NCBI GenBank assembly: GCA_963831645.1
Contig: CAWHQZ010000027.1
Location: forward strand, 1-5,218
Reading direction: 5' to 3'
Source: CAWHQZ01 sp963831645
GTDB lineage: Bacteria > Pseudomonadota > Alphaproteobacteria > Rhizobiales > Aestuariivirgaceae
Length of the DNA stretch: 5,218 bases
Below are positions 1-4,547 of this stretch, piece after piece. Under the pieces are notes generated by a model, which ran no database searches, was not told the origin of the DNA, and saw nothing but the letters and a program-made list of their open reading frames with translations. Both the position numbers and the translations under genes were made by a program. Within the stretch, counting starts at the first letter, position 1, and each line of letters starts with the position of its first letter.

Positions 1-32
1 AATTGGCCCAGCAGGCTGGCATCCTCCGGTGA

Positions 33-203
33 TCGATACGTGCCACGCGCGAAAAGCTTGTGAGCAAGCTGCCGGTCACGGGCGAGATCCTTCGTGGCTC
101 GCTGCTGGAGCCCACCGTCAGACGGCAAACAGAATTGAACAGGCCGTGTAGTTTTGCGGGCGCGTTTGGGACCTTCCCGCCCCACAGTAACCGCTTCAAA
201 TGA
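33..203 (+). pseudogene. Possible decayed fragment of a small DUF6788-like protein
   Basis: This frame stays open from just after a stop at 30-32 to the TGA at 201-203, but it has no ATG start and no visible ribosome binding site. The first part reads like the N-terminal region of a small rhizobial protein family that I loosely place with DUF6788: a stretch TREKLVSKLPVTGEILRGSL, followed by LE and a TVR motif. In that family the next segment should hold a Cys-rich patch and a conserved Tyr-Pro-Gly-Gly region. Neither is present here, so the likeness ends at about base 140 and the rest of the frame looks unrelated. I read it as a 5'-deleted and 3'-degraded remnant, perhaps at the edge of a rearrangement. 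The family assignment comes from memory and is weak; the frame could also be open by chance. Bases 204-257 show nothing I can name. Confidence 0.28.
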
Positions 204-257
204 TTGCGGTCAAGGTTCGGGCGCCTAGTGCCAACCCTGGCGATATGGGGTCATACC

Positions 258-452
258 TTAGACAGTGCCACCGTCAGGAGTGGCCCTTTTCTCTAAGATT
301 GAAATCAAGCGCTCCAAATTGCGGCTGATCTTTCCTAAGTGGTGTGCTGAATATTCGGCGGCTGTTGCCATCCGCTGCTCGGCAGGTGGCGTTGATACTC
401 GGCTGTCAACTGGGTAGAAATCCTGATCGAAGAACTCGGAACCGTTGTTCAT
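258..452 (-). CDS. Small hypothetical protein, 64 aa, last gene of the minus-strand cluster
   Basis: I chose the ATG at 452-450 because an AGGAG Shine-Dalgarno sequence (complement of 463-467) lies 10 nt upstream. A TTG three codons earlier is possible but sits almost on top of that Shine-Dalgarno. The protein begins MNNGSEFFDQDFYP. After a Pro/Ser-rich linker comes a segment with QRMATAAEYSAHHLGKI (about residues 28-44), then a predicted amphipathic helix NLERLISILEKRA (about 47-59). There is no signal peptide, no membrane segment and no cysteine. The alternating hydrophobic and charged residues in the second half suggest a helical, perhaps oligomerising, protein. I do not recognise a function. 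It lies 77 nt downstream of the frameshifted YRRF-type gene on the same strand and is probably cotranscribed with it. The clean start signal and the sensible composition argue that it is real. Confidence 0.68.
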   Translation of the reverse strand: MNNGSEFFDQDFYPVDSRVSTPPAEQRMATAAEYSAHHLGKISRNLERLISILEKRATPDGGTV

Positions 453-529
453 AAGGGTCAATCTCCTGATATCCCTACTGATGATCCGAGAATCCGTTTA
501 CGTTCGGTTCGCACCGTTCAACTACTTCG

Positions 530-840
530 TTAGGCGTTCCGCGATCGAGGAACAAGTCTGGAGGGCCTGGAGGGCGAGGCTCGCTGCAGCGGAAACTCGG
601 AGTTGGTGTAGAGCGTCCGGATCTTCTCTGCCCTGAATCCGTTGTCCGTCTACCTCGAGTGCACAGCTACCCAAGGCGGCAGATGAAACGTCTTCTATCG
701 CATGACGAATAGCTTCTGCGGCGGTGGTGAAGCGGCGGTAGGTAACAACCCCGCGTCGCATGCCTTGGCCTCTCCGGCCCATGCCTTGGCCTCTCCAGCC
801 ATAGAGCTCTGCTGGGTGCATCGTAGTTGAAGTCTGTCAC
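530..840 (-). pseudogene. Small YRRF/TAAEAIR-type hypothetical gene broken by two single-base insertions
   Basis: Read from a GTG at 840-838, which has a GGAGG Shine-Dalgarno (complement of 848-852) 7 nt upstream, the frame gives MTDFNYDAP and then goes wrong. Removing one base from the run at 814-816 joins it to AELYGWRGQ and the long middle frame with VTYRRFTTAAEAIRHAIED (about residues 32-50) and LEVDGQRIQ. Removing one base from the run at 631-633 then gives EKIRTLYTNSEFPLQRAS and a stop at 532-530. The restored protein is 102 aa and has the order I associate with a recurrent rhizobial small-protein family: N-terminal NYDAPAEL, central YRRF-TAAEAIR helix, LEVD strand, C-terminal IR-LY-S-PL. 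Function is unknown. As written, only the middle frame (up to 821, ending at 522, 99 aa) is open; it could be translated from internal ATGs at 782 or 761. The cause is either genuine decay or sequencing error; I cannot tell which. It lies 32 nt downstream of the 85-aa gene. Confidence 0.62.
759..800 (-). repeat. 21-bp tandem duplication carrying a Shine-Dalgarno and an ATG
   Basis: Bases 759-779 and 780-800 are two copies of one 21-bp unit with a single mismatch (G776 against A797). On the minus strand each copy holds GGAGAGG (complement of 790-796 and of 769-775), then exactly 7 nt, then an ATG (782-780 and 761-759). Because 21 is a multiple of three, the copies also encode a seven-residue repeat, GWRGQGM then GRRGQGM, in the frame of the surrounding gene. 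The result is two equivalent in-frame initiation sites in tandem. Confidence 0.9.
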
Positions 841-872
841 GTTGATTCCTCCGGATTTGCCAACCTGGGAGC

Positions 873-1130
873 CTAAGCGGAGGTTTTCTTCAGTGTGTCC
901 GCCAATTCATCTGGGTCGATCGAAATAATCTGACCGATTCCATAATCGCCCGGCCGTGCGGGCACATAGATGCTGGTGGAGATGCGGCGGTAGGCCTCGT
1001 ACACAAAGTCGCCGATCTGCTCCTCCTCTGTTGTCACCTCGTAAGTGCCGGCAGGCAGCATTTTGTCCATGCCGGTCAACTGAAAAGACTGGGGGAAAGT
1101 TACGAGCTTGCAACTCCTTCTGGTGTTCAT
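873..1130 (-). CDS. Small hypothetical protein, 85 aa, translationally coupled to the gene before it
   Basis: The protein starts MNTRRSCKLVTFPQSFQL and contains MLPAGTYEVTTEEEQ (about residues 24-38), then EAYRRISTSIYV (about 45-56) and a C-terminal IISIDPDELADTLKK. This order (beta-rich start, LPAGxYxVxTxEE, YRR, then an IDPxxL tail) matches a group of hypothetical proteins I recall from rhizobia; no activity is known to me. There is no signal peptide or membrane segment, and it is probably a small cytoplasmic beta-rich protein. Its ATG (1130-1128) overlaps the TGA of the preceding 69-aa gene in an ATGA, and no clear Shine-Dalgarno precedes it, which points to translational coupling. The frame is intact and ends in TAG at 875-873. 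The broken YRRF-type gene starts 32 nt further on, so the three probably share one message. Confidence 0.75.
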   Translation of the reverse strand: MNTRRSCKLVTFPQSFQLTGMDKMLPAGTYEVTTEEEQIGDFVYEAYRRISTSIYVPARPGDYGIGQIISIDPDELADTLKKTSA

Positions 1131-1336
1131 TGGCGTGCAGTAATCACGTCAAGCTGCCATTCGCTGGCAACCCTATCAAACTTTTCCAGCGAGTTTCGAA
1201 TTCGATACTGAAGATACGAGCCCTCGATCGGCAGAAGACCGGCGATCTCATATATTCCAGAGGCCCGAAAACGATCCGGGTCTGTCGATGAGTACCGTAC
1301 CTGTTGACCGACCGAGAATTTGTGCTGCTGTTTCAT
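1127..1336 (-). CDS. Small hypothetical protein, 69 aa, first gene of the minus-strand cluster
   Basis: I chose the ATG at 1336-1334, which has GGAG (complement of 1344-1347) 7 nt upstream. The frame continues 26 codons further upstream, but that extension has no comparable start signal and an atypical composition. The protein begins MKQQHKFSVGQQVRYSS and continues with SGIYEIAGLLPIEG (about residues 26-39), YLQYRIRNSLE (about 41-51) and a C-terminal RVASEWQL. The pattern FxVGQxVxY, then GxYxIxxLLPxEG, then QYRI, suggests a small all-beta barrel of SH3/KOW type; that fold is my inference. I recall similar hypothetical proteins in rhizobia, without known function. It has no export signal. Its stop overlaps the start of the 85-aa gene, so it heads a minus-strand operon divergent from groESL. 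Confidence 0.75.
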   Translation of the reverse strand: MKQQHKFSVGQQVRYSSTDPDRFRASGIYEIAGLLPIEGSYLQYRIRNSLEKFDRVASEWQLDVITARQ

Positions 1337-1613
1337 TGGGACGCTCCGTTCGCAATAACCCGCAATTACGCCAACGGAGGTGAGGACGCTACCAGCGACA
1401 CCGTGGCGCCCCAAGATAACTATACGATTGTGCTGCTAAAGTTGTCCGGGACGAATAGCAACCGCACGTCCTGCACACAGAATTTCGTAGGGATAAACCA
1501 CGCGATAGGGACTCGCGTATTGGTTGTAAGTGGTGATGAACTTGCGAATTACAATACTGCTCTTCTTTCTGAATTCGTTTCTCACTAATTCGTTCGGCGC
1601 CCTCAAGCCGCAC
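1337..1613. other. Divergent intergenic region between the small-gene cluster and groESL
   Basis: These roughly 280 bases separate two divergent transcription units and are visibly richer in A and T than the neighbouring genes. Open frames cross the region on both strands, but none has a good start signal. The most protein-like is a 49-codon minus-strand frame from a GTG near 1585 to the stop at 1438-1436, containing IRKFITTYNQYASPYRVV and YPYEILCAG. It lacks a Shine-Dalgarno and I do not recognise it. It may be a gene remnant or chance. The region probably supplies the leader and promoter of the minus-strand cluster. Confidence 0.5.
1419..1448 (-). promoter_or_regulatory. Candidate sigma-70-type promoter for the minus-strand small-gene cluster
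   Basis: On the minus strand TATAGT (complement of 1419-1424) matches the -10 consensus at five of six positions. CGGACA (complement of 1443-1448) matches the -35 at four of six, with an 18-nt spacer. Initiation would fall near 1412, giving a leader of about 75 nt before the ATG at 1336. The match is modest and comes from inspection only; no scan or transcript data support it. Confidence 0.33.
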
Positions 1614-1641
1614 CTTGCTGATGGGAAATGACACACCATGT
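1614..1641 (+). promoter_or_regulatory. Candidate RpoH (sigma-32) heat-shock promoter of groESL
   Basis: CTTGCTG (1614-1620), a 13-nt spacer and CACCATGT (1634-1641) fit the known sigma-32 pattern CTTGAAA, 11-16 nt, CCCCATNT. The -10 agrees at six of the seven specified bases and the -35 at its CTTG core. Initiation would lie near 1648, a few bases before the CIRCE operator, which is where a repressor site would block the promoter. I see no comparably good sigma-70 promoter in the same place. Confidence 0.55.
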
Positions 1642-1653
1642 ATGACGTAGCCG

Positions 1654-1680
1654 TCAGCACTCACGCTCATCGAGTGCGAG
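1654..1680 (+). promoter_or_regulatory. CIRCE operator (HrcA repressor binding site) of groESL
   Basis: The CIRCE consensus is TTAGCACTC, nine bases, GAGTGCTAA. Here TCAGCACTC (1654-1662), exactly nine bases (1663-1671) and GAGTGCGAG (1672-1680) match eight of nine and seven of nine positions, with a perfect GCACTC/GAGTGC core. The position, between the promoter and groES, is canonical. HrcA, helped by GroEL, is known to repress through this element, so the operon is probably held down by its own product until unfolded protein titrates GroEL. The right arm is weaker than the left. No hrcA gene lies in the window. Confidence 0.85.
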
Positions 1681-1723
1681 TGCAGTTCTCACAGCAAAAA
1701 CATTTCGCACATATGCGCGGTGA

Positions 1724-1767
1724 CGCAGGAGCGCGGCTTCTGCGAATGACGCTCAAGCCAAGGAGTC
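1724..1767 (+). promoter_or_regulatory. groES leader with competing hairpins next to the Shine-Dalgarno
   Basis: One segment, GGCTTCTGCG (1735-1744), can pair in three mutually exclusive ways. CGCAGGAG (1724-1731) pairs with CTTCTGCG (1737-1744), giving 8 bp with one G-U and a 5-nt loop. GGCTT (1735-1739) pairs with AAGCC (1755-1759), with an inner GCG/CGC stem (1742-1744 with 1750-1752). GGCTTCT (1735-1741) also pairs with AGGAGTC (1761-1767), covering the groES Shine-Dalgarno with 7 bp including two G-U pairs. The upstream CAGGAG thus resembles a decoy of the true Shine-Dalgarno. A thermosensor or other translational control is my inference; hairpins this short can also arise by chance. Confidence 0.4.
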
Positions 1768-1772
1768 TACGC

Positions 1773-2099
1773 ATGAAATTCCGCCCTCTGCATGACCGTG
1801 TGGTCGTGCGTCGCGTTGAAGAAGACACCAAAACCAAAGGCGGCATCATCATCCCGGACACTGCGCAGGAAAAGCCCATGCAGGGCGAGATCATCGCCGT
1901 CGGCCCGGGCGGTCGGGACGAAGCCGGCAAGCTCATCCCGATCGACGTGAGGGTCGGCGACGTGGTGCTGTTCGGCAAGTGGTCCGGCACCGAAGTCAAG
2001 ATCGACGGCGAAGAACTCCTGATCATGAAAGAATCCGACATCATGGGCGTGGTCGAGGGCAAGGCGACGATCAAGGCGCCGGTCAAGAAAGCCGCCTGA
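1773..2099 (+). CDS. groES: Co-chaperonin GroES (Hsp10)
   Basis: GroES forms the seven-membered lid that caps GroEL and encloses the folding chamber in the cytoplasm. The 108-aa protein begins MKFRPLHDRVVVRR, the classic start of the family, followed by KTKGGIIIPDTAQEKP (about residues 21-36). That segment is the mobile loop with the Ile-Ile-Ile motif that docks to GroEL. Then come GEIIAVGPG (about 38-46), VRVGDVVLFGKWSGTEVKID and the conserved end IMKESDIMGVVE. It is slightly longer than most GroES proteins (about 95-105 aa) because of a Lys/Ala-rich tail ending KKAA. The start is set by AAGGAG (1760-1765), 7 nt upstream. The frame is open further upstream, to 1638, but that part overlaps the CIRCE operator and is leader, not protein. 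groEL follows after 46 nt in the same operon. Confidence 0.97.
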   Translation: MKFRPLHDRVVVRRVEEDTKTKGGIIIPDTAQEKPMQGEIIAVGPGGRDEAGKLIPIDVRVGDVVLFGKWSGTEVKIDGEELLIMKESDIMGVVEGKATIKAPVKKAA

Positions 2100-2145
2100 T
2101 TCGACACTTCGACGGCCTGACAAGTTCAACCAAAGGAATTCCAAC

Positions 2146-3783
2146 ATGCCTGCCAAAGACATAAAGTTTGGCGCCGATGCGCGCGAGCGCATGCTGCGCG
2201 GAGTTGATATTCTCGCCAACGCGGTAAAGGTGACGCTTGGACCGAAGGGTCGCAACGTGGTCATCGACAAGTCCTATGGCGCGCCACGCACGACCAAGGA
2301 CGGCGTAGGTGTAGCGAAAGAAATCGAGCTTGATGACAGGTTCGAGAACATGGGCGCCCAGATGCTCCGTGAGGTTGCATCCAAGACCAGCGACATCGCC
2401 GGCGACGGTACAACGACAGCCACCGTTCTGGCTCAGTCAATCATTCGAGAAGGCGCCAAGGCGGTTGCCGCCGGCATGAACCCGATGGACCTCAGACGCG
2501 GCGTGGAGATGGCGGTAGCAACCACCGTTGAGGACCTGCAGAAAAGGTCAAAGAAGATCAAATCCTCGGATGAAATAGCCCAAGTCGGCACAATCTCGGC
2601 TAACGGCGAGGCCGAAATCGGCCAGATGATCGCCAAGGCGATGGAGAAGGTCGGCAACCAGGGCGTCATCACGGTCGAGGAAGCCAAGGGTATGGAAACC
2701 GAACTCGACGTTGTCGAGGGCATGCAGTTCGATCGTGGATATCTCTCACCCTACTTCATCACCAATGTCGACAAGATGACTGTCGAGCTTGAGGATCCGC
2801 ACATCCTGCTGCACGAGAAGAAGCTCACGAACCTGCAGGCCCTGCTGCCGATCCTCGAAGCCGTCGTTCAATCGGCTCGACCGCTCCTCGTCATCTCCGA
2901 GGATGTGGAAGGCGAGGCATTGGCGACACTGGTCGTCAACAAACTGCGTGGCGGGCTCAAGGTTGCTGCTGTGAAGGCGCCAGGCTTCGGCGATCGTCGC
3001 AAGGCCATGCTGGAGGACATCGCCGCCCTTACGGGCGGCCAGATGATCTCCGAAGATCTCGGCATCAAGCTGGAGAACGTGACACTTGACATGCTCGGCC
3101 GTGCCAAGCGCGTGCGTGTTGACAAGGACAATACCACCATCATCGATGGCGCCGGCAAGAAGTCCGACATCCAGGCTCGTATCGGCCAGATCAAATCGCA
3201 GATCGAGGAGACAACCTCGGACTACGACAAGGAAAAGCTGCAGGAGCGGCTTGCCAAGCTCGCCGGCGGCGTTGCCGTGATCAAGGTCGGCGGCTCGACG
3301 GAAGTCGAGGTGAAGGAGCGCAAGGACCGCGTCGATGACGCGCTGCACGCTACTCGCGCCGCGGTCGAGGAAGGCGTCGTTCCGGGCGGCGGTGTCGCCC
3401 TGCTGAGAGCCAAGAAGGCCGTCGAAGCGCTCACCTCCAAAAACGCCGACATTACCGCCGGCATCAACATCGTGTTGAAGGCGCTCGAAGCGCCAGTCCG
3501 CCAGATCGTCGAGAACGCGGGCGTCGAGGGCTCGATCGTCGTCGGCAAGCTCCTGGAGAAGTCGGGCAACTATGGGTTCGACGCGCAGGAGGAAGAATAC
3601 TGCGATATGGTGGCGGCTGGCATTATTGACCCCACCAAGGTGGTGCGCGTGGCATTGCAGGATGCGGCGTCCGTCGCCTCAGCCCTGATCGCCACCGAAG
3701 CCATGATCGCCGAGAAACCCAAGGACAAGGCCGCGGCCATGCCGGGTGGTGGAATGGGAATGGGTGGAGGCATGGACTACTGA
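2146..3783 (+). CDS. groEL: Chaperonin GroEL (Hsp60)
   Basis: GroEL forms the double-ring ATPase that encloses non-native proteins with GroES and lets them fold. The 545-aa length is normal and the frame intact. The nucleotide-binding residues known from the E. coli protein are at the same numbers: TLGPKG (30-35), Asp52 in TKDG, GDGTTTA (86-92), catalytic Asp398 in DDALHATRA, PGGG (413-416) and Asp495 in DPTKV. The apical domain (about 190-375) carries EGMQFDRGYLSPYF, and GFGDRRKAML is present at 280-289. The tail is the flexible Gly/Met repeat, ending GGGMDY. AAAGGA (2132-2137) gives a good ribosome binding site 8 nt before the ATG. Two changes lie beside Asp52: Thr49 (Ile in E. coli) and Gly55 (Ser there). 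Cotranscribed with groES. Rhizobia often carry several groESL copies; which copy this is cannot be told from the window. Confidence 0.98.
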   Translation: MPAKDIKFGADARERMLRGVDILANAVKVTLGPKGRNVVIDKSYGAPRTTKDGVGVAKEIELDDRFENMGAQMLREVASKTSDIAGDGTTTATVLAQSIIREGAKAVAAGMNPMDLRRGVEMAVATTVEDLQKRSKKIKSSDEIAQVGTISANGEAEIGQMIAKAMEKVGNQGVITVEEAKGMETELDVVEGMQFDRGYLSPYFITNVDKMTVELEDPHILLHEKKLTNLQALLPILEAVVQSARPLLVISEDVEGEALATLVVNKLRGGLKVAAVKAPGFGDRRKAMLEDIAALTGGQMISEDLGIKLENVTLDMLGRAKRVRVDKDNTTIIDGAGKKSDIQARIGQIKSQIEETTSDYDKEKLQERLAKLAGGVAVIKVGGSTEVEVKERKDRVDDALHATRAAVEEGVVPGGGVALLRAKKAVEALTSKNADITAGINIVLKALEAPVRQIVENAGVEGSIVVGKLLEKSGNYGFDAQEEEYCDMVAAGIIDPTKVVRVALQDAASVASALIATEAMIAEKPKDKAAAMPGGGMGMGGGMDY

Positions 3784-3807
3784 TTTCTTCGAGACGAGAT
3801 TTATCGT

Positions 3808-3830
3808 GGGCGCGAATTTGGTTCGCGCCC
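3808..3830 (+). terminator. Terminator-like hairpin after groEL
   Basis: GGGCGCGAA (3808-3816) and TTCGCGCCC (3822-3830) form a perfect 9-bp stem around a TTTGG loop, starting 24 nt after the groEL stop. The downstream sequence has no real T run, so it is a poor classical intrinsic terminator. It may instead protect the 3' end of the groESL message or work with Rho. It ends only 11 nt before the next start codon. Confidence 0.65.
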
Positions 3831-3841
3831 GCTTCATCTCC

Positions 3842-4198
3842 ATGAAGAAGAGGATTAAGCGGACCGTTCTACTCTCTGCGACGCTGCTCGCGTTGACGAT
3901 AGAAGTTGCCGCGCAAGATCTGCCCGTATTGGGACAAGGTAACCTGTCCTGCAGTTCGTGGTCTGAACGTCGAGCTGGCGATGCGGTCGACGCCGCGACC
4001 ATGGTCGCGTGGGTGCTCGGCTATGTGACTGCGTATAACCACTATGGTGTGGACCAGGAGGGGGATGTGTCCGGCGGACAGCGTACGGAGGAGCTGACGA
4101 AGTGGATCGACGATTACTGCCGCACGAACCCGACCGACAGCTTCTACGGTGCGACCGCCGCGCTCATTCGCAAGTTACGGGAAACTGCCAGCCCCTGA
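3842..4198 (+). CDS. Putative exported small protein, HdeA/Rap1a-like, 118 aa
   Basis: The protein opens with a typical Sec signal peptide: basic MKKRIKRT, a hydrophobic core VLLSATLLALTI (about 9-20) and a likely cleavage after VAA (residue 24), leaving a mature part of about 94 aa for the periplasm. The mature part has two cysteines, Cys37 in LSCSSW and Cys93 in DDYC, spaced to form one disulphide. Between them lie AWVLGYVTAYN (about 56-66) and WIDDYCRTNP (about 88-97), ending in a helix AALIRKL. The pattern C-W, GY-x-N, W-x-x-YC-x-x-NP resembles the HdeA acid-stress chaperone and Rap1a immunity-protein families; I cannot decide between them, and no effector partner is visible. I chose the ATG giving the signal peptide, although no Shine-Dalgarno precedes it. 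The frame is open upstream into groEL, but those residues would spoil the signal peptide. It is probably a separate unit from groESL. Confidence 0.72.
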   Translation: MKKRIKRTVLLSATLLALTIEVAAQDLPVLGQGNLSCSSWSERRAGDAVDAATMVAWVLGYVTAYNHYGVDQEGDVSGGQRTEELTKWIDDYCRTNPTDSFYGATAALIRKLRETASP

Positions 4199-4481
4199 TT
4201 CGCGAGCCCCAAAAGCTCCCGGCGAGCCCCATCCTACATTGGTCGAATGTCCGGTTTAGGGGGTCATGAGCGTCGACTCGACTATGTCCGTGGATGGTCC
4301 GCTCAACCTTCGACTTCTGCCCAAGCGTTGCACCGCAGCAAAACGACGAGACGTGCCAATTGAACGTAAGACGGTGCTATTTTTGGATTCTGAACGATGG
4401 CGCTGGCCCAGCGTCACGAGGGGGTCCAGACCGAAACTTATCCCTCATCGATTCCAGTTTCTTAGTCTAGAATGCCAACGA
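4199..4481. other. Non-coding gap before the Crp-like gene, with a short direct repeat
   Basis: No convincing gene lies here. GCGAGCCCCA occurs twice, at 4202-4211 and 4222-4231, exactly 20 bp apart. The word TGTCCG occurs near 4249 and again near 4285. An 82-codon frame (4266-4514) runs across the gap, but its ATG has only a G-run 2 nt upstream, its composition is unlike a protein (Arg- and Ser-rich, no motif) and it covers the promoter of the next gene, so I treat it as chance. No strong terminator hairpin follows the exported-protein gene. Confidence 0.5.
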
Positions 4482-4490
4482 TGCTATAAT
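4482..4490 (+). promoter_or_regulatory. Extended -10 promoter of the Crp-like gene
   Basis: TGCTATAAT (4482-4490) is a perfect -10 hexamer TATAAT preceded by the TGn extension. The sequence 17 nt further up (TTAGTC, 4462-4467) is a poor -35, as is usual for extended -10 promoters. Transcription would start near 4497, about 50 nt before the ATG at 4548. The gene therefore probably has its own vegetative promoter. Confidence 0.6.
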
Positions 4491-4547
4491 TTTGGCTCGT
4501 GTTCCTCAGTGTAAATGGAGGTTAAGCAAAAGCAAAGAGGTCCTGCT

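Noticed and set aside
361..420. Possible Fnr/FixK-type box (TTGA ... TCAA) near 391-410
   Set aside because: The half-sites are separated by ten bases instead of the usual six, and the site lies inside a coding frame.
956..1291. A plus-strand 111-codon frame
   Set aside because: It is antisense to two small genes that have better start signals and an ATGA overlap. Its Arg/Cys-rich composition is not protein-like.
1337..1390. Possible sigma-54 (-24/-12) promoter before the small-gene cluster
   Set aside because: GG and GC elements are present on the minus strand (TTGGCG ... TTGC), but their spacing does not fit the fixed ten-base distance.
1304..1588. A plus-strand 94-codon frame in the divergent region
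   Set aside because: There is no Shine-Dalgarno and no recognisable motif, and it overlaps the start of the 69-aa gene and its likely promoter.
1389..1670. A minus-strand 93-codon frame upstream of the small-gene cluster
   Set aside because: It starts inside the CIRCE element, its composition is odd and no start signal is visible. A second frame in the same DNA reads better, but it is also unsupported.
1638..1772. A 45-codon N-terminal extension of groES in the same frame
   Set aside because: It covers the CIRCE operator and the leader hairpins, has no ribosome binding site, and the true family start MKFRPLHDRV has a good Shine-Dalgarno at 1760-1765.
1767..2270. A 167-codon minus-strand frame opposite groES and the start of groEL
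   Set aside because: It is fully antisense to two certain genes and their spacer, without its own signals.
2746..3348. A 200-codon open frame antisense to groEL, plus several shorter ones
   Set aside because: These mirror the codon bias of groEL. They have no start signals or recognisable motifs and are typical shadows in GC-rich DNA.
3746..3841. An upstream extension of the exported-protein gene overlapping the groEL end
   Set aside because: It would place 32 residues before a clear signal peptide and run through the groEL tail and the hairpin.
4266..4514. An 82-codon plus-strand frame before the Crp-like gene
   Set aside because: The start context is weak, the sequence resembles no protein and it spans the extended -10 promoter.
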